From positions 1,178,501 through 1,242,500 of the forward strand of contig JAKFAO010000002.1 in NCBI GenBank assembly GCA_021527695.1: a stretch of 64,000 nt of DNA, written 5' to 3'. The stretch's first letter is position 1, and each line of letters begins with the position of its first letter. The stretch is from Naematelia aurantialba. Taxonomy: Eukaryota > Basidiomycota > Tremellomycetes > Tremellales > Naemateliaceae. Both the position numbers and the translations under genes were made by a program. Shown one piece after another: positions 24,180 to 34,321 of the stretch. Under the pieces are notes generated by a model, which saw nothing but the letters and a program-made list of their open reading frames with translations, was not told where the DNA came from and ran no database searches.

Positions 24180-24689
24180 GGCGACTGGAGCACAGCAGTG
24201 GGCAAGAGAATACAAGTTGCAGCCATCGTGTGCTTGCGCCAGCCCCCTTATAAGCCTCAACATCTTTCGGGCGACTGACCGTGCTGCACAGTCGCAACAA
24301 ACCTGCAGCGAAAACGACTGCGCAGCAGTCACCCGAACGCGGCCGAAGGTTTTCTCCATTCTTCGGGGCTACGTGTAGTGACTGCTGTACTGACTGGCGT
24401 TTTGTAATTCATGTGCACTGTGCACACAAGCCAGATACGTTTGCTGTTACTAGAAGATGCATGGGGTCGGCCGGTTACACCGCAGCATCGGATATAAAGA
24501 GTCTCAGAGACAGTCGGGCAATCTGCTCTGGCGCAGGGAAAGCGTGACTCGAGCAAGAGTGCCATCATTCGACGAGGATCAAGCCTCAGCATGATATCTC
24601 ACTCTCGCAACGTCACCCTCGCCATCGAGCCAGCCAGTGTCATCCCCGAATCATCCCCTCCAGTTTCTTCTTGATATCGCATCAAGGAT
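24180..24689. other. Intergenic region between phosphatase and helicase genes
   Basis: About 510 bases. No reliable coding exon on either strand; short open frames overlap in opposite directions. It contains the promoter of the phosphatase (minus) and the 3' end of the helicase gene. Confidence 0.45.
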
Positions 24690-27600
24690 CTACAGGATGT
24701 CCCTGGTAAGCATGAAGACAACCACACACTCTATACGGAGACGCACTCTAGCTGAGACATGTAGGCCCCAGTCATCTCCATCTCTACTTCTGGCCCGACA
24801 TAAAGCCCATTCCGAAGTGCCACTTGAAGAAAGGCGTTCCAGTAGGGATCACTCTATACACTTCTAGTCAGCCAAGTCCGTCGACGAGCTTTGTGTGACC
24901 ACTTTGAGGAGATTAGCATTGCCAACCACAACCAGCAGCTCTTTCGCCCGAGTGATCGATACGTTGAACCTATCTTTGTCAGCTCCCACTCTAGGAATCA
25001 ATCCATCACTCACCTCTTCCTCTCATTATACAGACCCATATTTGTCTTTCGATCCCCATCCAGAAACCTCGCTCTGGACCTGACACAGCTTATAATTGTT
25101 ACTTTAAACTCTCGACCTTGATATGTCTAATGAGCACGGCCTACATCAATAATCGGTCAAACAAGGACAAGTGGCCGTGGCACCTACTTCCACGTTGCCG
25201 ACGTCGACACCTCCGAGTCCATGATTCCGAAGCTTGGCTCGAGCTCTCCATACTTGTTCGCGCCATGGGGTGATAATTGCTATATCTTCTTGCTGAATGC
25301 TTTTGCACTCAGCCAAGAGGGAGCGGATCGTCTCCAGGATCAGCGTAATCTCGCCATCATTAAACCAAGACTGCTGGATTTAGCGAAGGTGTCTCTAGAA
25401 TATCCATGGAAAAGCTCACTGCGCCCTACCAAACGTCAGCGATTTCATGCCAGTTATGAGGTACTCACCTCTTCTATCCAATCTTCTCTAGTCTCACATC
25501 CCTGAAACAAGATCGGGATCTTTGGGTTGGGCAGACCGCTCCATCTGAGTAAAGTCACATCCTCAGCTGCAGGTTCGAGAGTATCTTCGTAGAATAGAGC
25601 AGCGGGCACCATCAAGAGAGGCGCAATTGATCGATAGTTCTGGAATTCTACAGATCAGCGCGAGCTCAAGTGTGTACACGTCTCTACTCGCCTTGTACAG
25701 ATTGGAGAAGGGTGGTGATGGAAACGATTCCTTGACGATCTGCTCGAGAATATGAAAGGCTTTCTTATTCGATCGAGCTTCGGGATGCGAAGAATAAATG
25801 TCGCGTTGGAAGAGGCGCTCTAATAGGGAAACGCCAAGCTCCGCATCTTGGGCAGCAGATGAGGGTATGATGGGCCCAACTGTTGTAACGTGAGAAGCCG
25901 CACAAAGGTCAACCAACAAGGGGAAGCGTGACACCGAAAAGAGACCCTTCAGGCACAAAGGTTTGTGGACAGTGGCGATTCTTGTAGCAGCATCCAGACT
26001 TACGTTGGTGCATGTCCCCGCAGAGTACAATCACTGGTTCTTCCTCTTGTACGGCTTGCCGATCATCGAGAGGAGGAACAACGACTGATAATGGAATGAG
26101 TGTTTCTGGTTCGGATGCTTGACCCGCCTGGAAATCATCTCAGTAGCATTCACATCGTTCCGATTCTAGCACACTTACTTCATCGACAAGCAGATGCGTC
26201 CAATGAAGAGATGCCCGAAAGTCCAGGTTCGTTCCATTAGGATGGAGAGTCTGGTAGAGCCGGCGTTCGGCTCCCATGGTAGCCATGTTCGTGGCATTGC
26301 CTTTTACCAGTATGGCCGCGTCCAAGCAGGTGGTGACGACTATCTTGTAGCACATGAGTTGAGCGAAAGGCGGTATATGGAATGTGTCATTCTCGACATC
26401 TTTAAGTTCGGTTAGCCAGGACTGTCAAAAGGCAGCAAGCTACCCACAGCAGAATTTCAACACTGTGCGGCCATCAATCCATCAGCATCAGACAAAGCAA
26501 GAGTACCAACGCGAAAGAGCTGCTCACCTTCGCCTGGGACTTCAGCAAACGTACGACTTGGCGAATTGAGCCTTAGCATATCGGAAGGCTCCAAAGCCTT
26601 TCCGAGCCGTTGAACGAGGGTATCAGCGGCAGGGTTGGAAGGGGCACAAAGCAAAATCGCAGAATGGGGCTGATGAATGAGGATCTGCAGGGCTGTCTCG
26701 ACTATAACTCGGGTTTTACCTGCAAGATCAATAAGCATGGTTGCGATTCAAGTTCAGAAATGGTGTCCGAAACAAGCTACTAGATCTGACGGCGCGATGT
26801 TTAAGCCGAGAAGGCGAGGTAGGGAATGGTCGTGATCGAACGACTTGGGATTTGGCAGACAGTGGCGAACCACTCACCCGTCTGTGAATTATATCAGCAA
26901 CTAGTTCAGCACACGCAGCGGGTACTCACACCAGGAGGTCCGGATATAAGATGTGGCACAGGGGTGCCCAAGGCCCCCGCGATGGCCGTAACGGCATCCT
27001 GCACAGTCAGACAGGCATGCAATTTGGCGCATGACGCACCCGCTGCTCCTCATTCAGCGATATATCCACGAGCCCGGCGTCCACATTGCATCGTGCGACG
27101 GGCTTTGGAGGTATATCGATGATTTCAGGGAAGAGCCATCGACGAGCTATGGACCGAGAGGAGCCTTGCAACGCCCCGCGGCCCAGTAGGACACCGAACA
27201 ATCGGACCTAGAGCTGTTTCAGCGTGGCAAGGTCCTGCTGCGGTTTGAATATACCGCATCCTGCATAGTACAGACTGGAACAGCCGACACCATGGATTGA
27301 ACTTGGTACATGGGCGACGTCTTCGCTCCGTCCTTCGTTCCGTTCATCGGCCATCTGGGGAGTGAAGCATCGACTTCCTCGAGTCCTGCAGCTTTGACAT
27401 AGACCCATCCCTTGGCTTTAATGCTTCCCACCACTTCAGCCTCAACCGCCAAAGAGGCTGGCAACTTGAGACCCGGGTAGAGTCCCCTCAGCACTAGCCG
27501 GTCCCCATTCGTCAATCTGGGTAAATCTTCGCGTACGCCAGGTATTTCGAGACGATATGTTGCTGAAGATAGCTCGAGGTGGAGGGGTGCCATGTAGAGT

Positions 27601-28428
27601 GTCGAGTTCACGAGATCGTCCATCTGAGCTTTCAGGAGTAACGAGAGCAAAGCAGAGAAGTGTGCGCTGTAATATCCCTCTTCATATGCCCGGTGCGACT
27701 CGAGGGGCACTGGAGTAGAAGGGTAAGGTGCGAGGGCGAGGACTGATTCGGATGGATGAAAAGTGATAGGGGCGACGTATGGAAAGACATCGTTCGTGTA
27801 CTGATGTGATGGAAATGGAGATGAGGGGGGTAGTGATAAGATCGATAGTGGTGGGGGAAGGTTGCGGAGCCAGGAAGGAACGTAGGACGTGGCCTTTGAT
27901 GGATGAATGGTGAGTCACGTCAGTTGCTCAATGGACATCGAGATGGTCAGTTTGGCTCACAAATCTGTCCAATGCGATCGGGAGTGCAGCACCAGTCGTG
28001 CCATCGGCCCCCTTCTTGCTACCTGATCGACCCGGGTGCCGTCTAGTCAGGCCATTCTGTTCTGATGTTGCAGTACCTGCATCCAGCAGGATCGAGTCAT
28101 GAGTGTCAACTTTACTTGTCAGGGAGCTCGAGAAAGCTAGAGTAGAAGCTGGCGTCGCATATCCGCTGGGGAAGCTCGATGAGGAGAAGAAGAGCGTCGA
28201 GTCAGCAATTGGCGGACTGTATCGAGGCTGGGTACGCAAGATGGGTGACGGTAGGATCGAGTCGGGTGCATGGCGAAAGGATATAGCGTGAGGAGGTCGA
28301 AAGGCGGTCGGGTGAGTCGACGAGTAGGCGGGTGGAACGATTGCAAACCATGCGCTGTCAATATACACGGGAGACATGGTATCATACAGCTGAGGGGACA
28401 TCATTCGATGCAAGACTTTGCTACACAA
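24690..28428 (-). CDS. SF1 RNA helicase of the MOV10/SDE3/Armitage type
   Basis: UPF1-like superfamily 1 helicase. Plant SDE3 and animal MOV10 relatives act in RNA silencing and transposon control. The N-terminal half is Ser/Pro-rich, followed by beta-strand blocks such as LPASLAVEAEVVGSIKAKGWVYVKA. The pre-helicase element is RRWLFPEI, then DISLNEEQ. Walker A is PHLISGPPGTGKTRVIVETA once a 4-nt exon is included. Motif Ib is ILLCAPSNPAADTLVQRL, then LRLNSPSRTFAEVP, a MOV10-type signature. Motif II is HLLVDEAGQASEPE, motif III VIVLCGDMHQLGPII, and LYKNYRS matches the N-Y-R-S signature. The C-terminal motifs FNVSITRAKELLVVVGNANLL end before YWNAFLQVALRNGLY. The end is placed at 24690 by splicing the last intron; reading through instead gives a stop at 24731. 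The start is uncertain between 28428 and 28401. The many introns make exon borders approximate. Confidence 0.82.
26878..26881 (-). other. 4-nt microexon inside the helicase Walker A motif
   Basis: On the minus strand the exon reads acgg. The upstream intron (26882-26929) starts gtgagt and ends ttcacag. The downstream intron (26720-26877) starts gtgagt and ends cttgcag. Joining the three exons gives ggt-acg-ggt-aaa-acc, which is Gly-Thr-Gly-Lys-Thr, completing GPPGTGKT. Skipping the 4 bases both shifts the frame and destroys the nucleotide-binding loop. This is inferred from motif completeness and splice signals. Confidence 0.7.
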
Positions 28429-28765
28429 GTGACCGAAGAGGGAAGATAGCTACAGGTGGACGAAGTCGAGCGATGGGAAGAAGTGATGATGATGCGACAC
28501 ACCGTCGTGTATTATAGCTGAATCTGGGTTCTGAACCCCTCCCAACTTCACGACCACAGGTCCTGCCATCTGGTGGGCCAAAAAGAGTCGCCAACGCCAT
28601 TCATCTCTGAACCTGCTGCAGTCATCGACGGTTGGGCGTGAAGAGAATGGGGAATATTCATCGAGTCGTAATATCTATTTTTGTTGCTTTGTAATGCTGA
28701 CAGCGTCACCTACTAGTATATAACGATGCATTCCTCTCTGGCTCATTCGCTCGCAGCATACAGTC
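28429..28765. promoter_or_regulatory. Divergent promoter, helicase and methyltransferase genes
   Basis: 337 bases between two divergently read starts. A TATA-like tract (agtatataacgatg, about 28715-28728) lies about 40-50 bases before the methyltransferase start at 28766. No other site stands out. Confidence 0.35.
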
Positions 28766-29611
28766 ATGATGGCACAGAGTAGTACCTACACCCAGGGATA
28801 CTCCAAGCACACCGTCGCAACACATCTATTGCGCACAGCCGAGTCGGAAGCCGCCTTTCTATTGCCGCATCTCAAGAGTACAGACCACATCCTTGACATT
28901 GGTTGTGGACCGGGGACCATTACCATTGGCTTTGCCAAATATGCCAACCAAGGGTCGATAATAGGCGTCGACATATCTGCAGACGTGTTGCAAAGGGCGA
29001 AGAAAGTCGTAGCCGACGCCGGCGTCCCCTCTCAAGGACCGGGATCTGTCGCCTTTGTAGAAGGCAATGTGGTGGAAGGCCTCGCCTATCCAGACGATTC
29101 GTTCGATGTTGTCTTCTGTTCACATCTGTTTGGGCACATGCCTCCCCCAAATGTACCTGTACGGGCACTGACCGAGATTCGACGCATCTTGAAGCCTGGC
29201 GGCATCCTGGCTACACGCGATGCCGCAGCGCAACACTTTTACCCTCGGAGCTGCGATCTCGACCGATTATGGGTACGGAACCTTACTCGCGCAGTCCTCC
29301 ATGGGGTCGATGGAGAGTCATCAGGGCCTATGATGCCGGCCCTCTTCCGTCGAGCTGGCTTTGACGTAGACAATGGCAAAGTTCGGGTCGGCACCGGCAC
29401 TACAGTGACCTCGACTCCCGAAGCCCGCCAGTGGCTGGCATCACGAGCTGCTGGACAGTTACGGGAGGGCGATCCGGCACGCCAGAGCTGGCTGGATGCC
29501 GGTATCACCGAGGCCGAGATCGAAGAGACATTGTCCGCCGCGAACAAGTGGGCTGCAACAGAGGACGCTTGGTTTGCAACGTTGCAGTGCGAAATGCTCG
29601 CGTGGAAGTAG
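28766..29611 (+). CDS. Class I SAM-dependent methyltransferase (UbiE-like)
   Basis: Intronless gene of 281 residues, unusual beside its intron-rich neighbours. The Rossmann methyltransferase motifs are textbook: motif I ILDIGCGPGTITIGFAKYA, motif II GSIIGVDIS (acidic residue binding the SAM ribose), then VAFVEGNVVEGLAYPDDSFDVVFCSHLFGHM (motifs III/IV) and LTEIRRILKPGGILATRDAAA (motif V). The C-terminal half (RSCDLDRLWVRNLTRAV; PALFRRAGFDVDNGKVRVG) follows the type-11 methyltransferase pattern seen in fungal secondary-metabolism and UbiE-like enzymes. There is no signal peptide. The substrate cannot be predicted. A second Met lies one codon downstream. It is followed on the same strand by a zinc-cluster regulator 436 bases away. 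Confidence 0.88.
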   Translation: MMAQSSTYTQGYSKHTVATHLLRTAESEAAFLLPHLKSTDHILDIGCGPGTITIGFAKYANQGSIIGVDISADVLQRAKKVVADAGVPSQGPGSVAFVEGNVVEGLAYPDDSFDVVFCSHLFGHMPPPNVPVRALTEIRRILKPGGILATRDAAAQHFYPRSCDLDRLWVRNLTRAVLHGVDGESSGPMMPALFRRAGFDVDNGKVRVGTGTTVTSTPEARQWLASRAAGQLREGDPARQSWLDAGITEAEIEETLSAANKWAATEDAWFATLQCEMLAWK

Positions 29612-30047
29612 TTGCTGGCTTTAGGAAGCAAGGGCTCGCATCAGGGCACCGTTCAGATCCCAAGTGCATATCCAGAGTAGCAATGACTCGATGTAGATGT
29701 TTCATGAAGGTTGTCGCAGCACAAGGAGCGCACAGTGTTGCCGAGCTCCCGTGTTGTGGTGACTCGGAGTAATTGAAAGTGTTTTGAGATGTGGTTCGCA
29801 TAACACGCAACGGTTAAGAGAACTACATGTTCTAATGCATCGTGCAGCGGCTGACCTAATGATATCAAGGTCGCTGCTGCTAGAGGTGGGCCAGAGAGAG
29901 TGACCTGCGAACCAGGAGTACTCACTTTTGCGCAACCTTGGAGCCGGGCGAGCCGGCTTATCGTGGATCCTTATCTGCGCAGACATTACGAGGTCTCCAC
30001 CACTTGTTTGCATTCCTCGTCTTATTCTGCCACCTGCCTCTACATGC
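29612..30047. other. Intergenic region before the third zinc-cluster gene
   Basis: About 436 bases with only short overlapping open frames on both strands and no motif. It probably holds the methyltransferase 3' end and the regulator's promoter and leader. Confidence 0.4.
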
Positions 30048-32155
30048 ATGTTGGACAAATCGGACGACCGGTTCAAGTCCAAGTTCTCCAGGACAAGAAC
30101 TGGTAAATCAACCTCATATCCTGCATCCTGGCTGAGCTGACTGTACTGTCAGGCTGTTTGCGATGTCGACGGGGGAAACGAAAGTCAGCCGTTTGGGGGT
30201 TTGGATATCATTGTTCAGCTAACTCACGAACCAGGTGCAATGAAGAGAAGCCGGCATGTGGAAGATGTAGGCAATCGGCGAATGAAGTAAGTCTCCTGTC
30301 AATACGGTCTACTCATTATGGCACAGTGCATCTACCCAGCTCCAGCTGCACCTCGACTTCGTTCCCGACCTGCCAAGCGACTGGGTCCATTCAGATGCAC
30401 CGATAGCCATCGGTTCGAGGAGCTTGATGATGATGGAAGGGTAAGGAGTCGGTCACGGAGCAGAATATCGGATGGAGGGAGCGCCTCGGGTCTGAGCAGT
30501 ACCATCTCTCTACCCAAAACACCGGCGAGCTATCTCTCTCTGGCTTTTCCAGACGAGCAAGAGAGGCATCTGGTATGTCCTCCCTGTGAGAATGTGTCAA
30601 TATAGGGTTAGTTTGTTGACCAACTCAGATGGCGCACTTCTTATGCTTCGGTGAGTGGTGGTCACCTCAAGACTACGAGTAATCACTGATTCGGGTCAGG
30701 TACTATTGTCCTGTGCGCCGTGCCCATTGCAGATCAACCTGTCCAATTCATCAACATTGCCCAAAGCCTGCAACATCCTCGAGGCTCATCGACCGAATCC
30801 GATGCCCTACTCCTCTCTTTCGTTTCTATTGCGGCGGTACACCAATCCTCGATCAACAATCAACTTCAACGAAAATACCTTACCGAGTCTCCCATTGGGC
30901 CGTATGGAACTCCGGCGACGCCAATGAACCCTGCAGCGGCGGGCAACCGTGCGCGTCTCCTTGAAATCGGAGAAGAGTTCAGCAAGGCGTCGCTGCAAAT
31001 GAGCAAGACGGCCGCAGCCCTCAAGCTCAAGAACCAGCAGCCGTCAACCGAGATCTCGGACACTCTCTTTTCCAGTATCATCTGTGTCATCATCTCCCAA
31101 GTCCTAATGGGTGGGAATGCCTGGAAGGATGCTTATATGGTTGGGCTCGACCTCGTCAGACTCCGCGGCGGCCCGGACGAGATGATGAAGGAAGCAAAGA
31201 GGATATCACGAGCAGAGATGCAGAAGGTTCGAAGAGCTCTGGAGCATCTCGCCATCGTGGACGTCTGCTATTGCCTGGGCTCTGGTTCGGCACCGACTCT
31301 GATGACAGAGCCATTTCAATCCTGGTGGTGAGCTTCTGAATTCCCGCCCCAGGCTGAAGCTCTCATAGGTTTGACTATGCGCCGAAATGTTCGGGCTCGG
31401 AAGAATGGGATACTTTTCAGCGAATCTATGGCATGGACCGCGGCCTGTTTGAGCTTGTGAGTGCCTTTTGAGACTGCACCCTGACAATTTCAGTTGAACC
31501 GTGTCAATATGTTGGTTCATGAGAGCATGACAATTGGACACCTGCTTGACCGCTCCTACTCCGACCTGCACTCGCGAAAGATACAGGACATCCTTCTCGA
31601 GCTTGATGTCTGGGAGCGACCCCTCTCGGGATTGGATGAATTGTCTCGAATTCAGATAGGAAATGTGGTAATCCTCCACGTCATGAGGGTAAGTCTGAAG
31701 CAGCGCAAAGCTGACAGTTCAGGTTGTGATTCATGTTGACCTTCTCCACTACCCCCATTCACATCCCGTGGTCCAGACTGCTGCATGTAATGCTCTGCTC
31801 CATCTGAAGCGCTCACGCACGGCCGGTTTCGCGGTCGGGCTATTATACCCAACCGTTATCGTTGGTGGGTTGTCGCGTCATCTAACCGGATAAAATGCTG
31901 AACTGTGGACGTTTAGGCTCAATTATGGCAAGCGAAGACATGAGAGAAGTTGCACGGGGCGTTTTAACAGCACTTCGCGTCAATAGGTCTTACTCATATG
32001 ACGTGGAAGAAGCATTGACGATGCTCGAGAAGGTACGTCTCTCGTGGAGTATCTTAGAAGCTAATGAGTGGTGGCAGCTTTATGCACTCCGCGACAGTGG
32101 CCATGTGGATCCCTCTTGGCGCATGGTAACGAATTCTGGTACCTTGATGTTCTAG
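30048..32155 (+). CDS. Zn(2)Cys6 transcription factor with Fungal_trans_2-like domain
   Basis: Predicted nuclear regulator. Splicing three short N-terminal introns builds a complete cluster: TGCLRCRRGKRKC, then NEEKPAC, then GRCRQSANEC (CX2CX6CX6CX2CX6C), followed by IYPAPAAPRLRSRPAKR. The Ser/Arg-rich linker (RVRSRSRSRIS) precedes the effector domain. Effector blocks are DALLLSFVSIAAVHQSS, ISDTLFSSIICVIISQVLMG, WKDAYMVGLDLVRLRGG, ALEHLAIVDVCYCLGSG and WWFDYAPKCSGSEEWDTFQRIYGMDRGL, then LYALRDSGHVDPSW near the end. The last blocks match the Fungal_trans_2 family, where the effector ends in a position equivalent to a small-molecule pocket. The stop is at 32153-32155. It is convergent with the MFS gene by only 121 bases and sits beside the amine-use genes, so it is a candidate local regulator; that link is inference. 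Confidence 0.83.
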
Positions 32156-32276
32156 TCACGATTGTATGTATTGCTCATGTGGACTTTCAACCGGCGCGTG
32201 CGCGCTTGACTGGGCTCGGGGTCCGAATCTCTCTGGTTTTTTAGAGACCACTGTGTACATGGGCGCATTGGAAACA

Positions 32277-33973
32277 CTACACGTCATCAGTAGTAAGCTT
32301 GTCGTCGTTTGATTGTCCTGTGAGCCTGACACTCTGCAAAGCGGAGACCAGGGCAATTCCCCCAAACACCACCCACACAACGGGAAGCTTGGTCTCCGTG
32401 CTCAGGTTGTACAAGGCCCTATCGCTGCGTCAGCCACTCACACCAGGAACGATGGAAGTATGCTCAACCGTACCCGATCAGTGTAGGGCCCAGGGTCCTC
32501 GACAAGGCACCCACTATAATGGAGATTGCGTTCAGCGCGCCGAGCGACGCATGAGATGGTGACGTTGCATTGAGAGCCATCATGTTGAGACTTCCAAATT
32601 GTCAAAAAAAGATGCACACGGGACGGGTGGGACACTCACGGAAAACAGAGATCTCCGAGTACATAGAGGATAATCAGAGGACCCATCAACAACCACAGGC
32701 GACGCAGCGAGCCATCGCTGACCCACACAGCACCGCCGGACCCCGCCGCCAAAGCATTCATCACGGGTGGCAGACTGTATATCACAATCCAACATGCTGC
32801 GAAACCTCGGTAAAGCATGCGGAATCCAATTTTTTGCTTCGCTCTTGGGAACATGAAGAGGGCAAAAACGATGGATAGACCGCCTTTGATGGATAGGCAT
32901 AGTGCGATGCTCGTTGGGGATAATGATATACCGCCGAGGGAGAGTGGCGAGTAGGCGAAGAGGACAAAAGCGGCGTCGAAAGACAAGGCAGTCAAGGTGA
33001 GGACTGAGTCGCTGTTAGGGACAAAGCGTGCTCGGGAAGGCACTCACGGAACGAAGACGTCAGCACCATCTGGACGGCTGGCATCGAGATGAGCTGTTTG
33101 AACGTATATTCGGGGTATTTGTTGGTGATGAGCCTGGTCGTCTCATCGGCTTCAACAGTCTTGTCTGTCCGCCGATTTGTCTGATACGAGTCAGCTGATG
33201 GCCAACATTCCTCAATGGCCGTACCTCTTTGAGGCAAAAGAGTACCAGGAGCCAGGCGAGACAGGATAGTCCAGACACCAGTGCACACGGCAAGAAGTAC
33301 GGGTATGAACGCAGGAACGGGAGTCGGCCTAGCCAAGTGCTGGGATATTGCGTGGACGGATTCTGTAGAAGAGCCCCAATCGCCGGGCCAATAACGCATG
33401 AGAGATCCCAGCAAATGGTCCATAGAGGATAGATCCATCCTTCTGTCTCCTTGGTCGTCATTTCTCCCAGCATCGCCCTCATAACCGAGCTCTGTAACGC
33501 TCCATTCAGCTCAGTGCCAGACCAATATCGATGAAGCGCTGACGTTCCCACAGAGTGCTCCACCCAGAGCTCGAACCGCTAAAGCCCACCCAAAGCTCTT
33601 ACTCAAGCCGAACATTAGAAAACAGAATGTCTCGCCGGCCAGTCCTGCGAGTATGACTGGCTTTCTGCCTATTCGGTCCGAGAGCTTGCCCCATTGGTAC
33701 ATGAACAAGATCGAGGCGAGCGCAAAGGCGCTCTCCATTGCTCCCGAATAACGGCCGATCGTGGCTTTGGGCGCATCGGGAAGGAGATCCTCCATCATCA
33801 TGTTTATAAATGGGAAGATTATCTGCTCATGCGTTGTCAGTTTGGAGTGTAGCACGAAAGAATGGGAGAAGGACAGAAGGGGAACATAAGGGAGCTCAAA
33901 TCACCGTGTAACCAACTGGCTCCACAATCCTGGCCATGAGCAGCACAGTCAGCTGCCATTTCGAAGTGCTCAT
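32277..33973 (-). CDS. MFS transporter, drug:H+ antiporter-1 / ZRT-like type
   Basis: Polytopic membrane transporter. The spliced N-terminus is LTVLLMARIVEPVGYT joined to IIFPFINMMMEDL, the usual first helix and loop. Family motif A appears as GKLSDRIGRKPVIL. The region reads LAGLAGETFCFLMFGLSKSFGWALAVRALGG (helices 3-4), then ALHRYWSGTELNG and GWIYPLWTICWDLSCVIGPAIG (helix 5, motif C-like GP). Then SYPYFLPCALVSGLSCLAWLLVLFCLKE leads to the central loop. The C-terminal half has six further hydrophobic stretches, ending VVWVVFGGIALVSALQS and a short tail with a stop at 32277-32279. The pattern resembles fungal YCR023C/DHA1-type carriers. The substrate is unknown; polyamine and drug antiport are both known in this family. 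Divergent from the amine oxidase gene by 348 bases. Confidence 0.8.
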
Positions 33974-34321
33974 TGAGGACGGTTATCGGGTTCTGGAGAG
34001 TAACGATGGCCATGTCAAGTGCTCCTTTATGCCAAACCACTGATGATTTAGCATAATGAGCATAACAATAAGTATCTTGGCAGCTCGGCTGCGCTACGAG
34101 TCAAAGCTCATAGTCAAGTCTCCCGTCTATTGTATCCTTGCTGCAAGCGCATCCGCAAGTAGTCGGAGACCCCGGCAGACTCCGTGCGCCTGCGCTTATC
34201 GGCAGAAACAACTCTCCAACTCTCGACTCAGGTCCCGTATCGATGGTTTCATATCGCTATGTATAGGCCAATGGCCAATGAGCCTCGGCAACATCTCACC
34301 GTCTCAACACGAGCTATACTA
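33974..34321. promoter_or_regulatory. Divergent promoter, MFS transporter and copper amine oxidase
   Basis: 348 bases between the two starts. A GATAAG core is present on the minus strand (TTATC at 34196-34200), about 120 bases before the oxidase start. A TATA-like sequence is not obvious. Confidence 0.3.
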
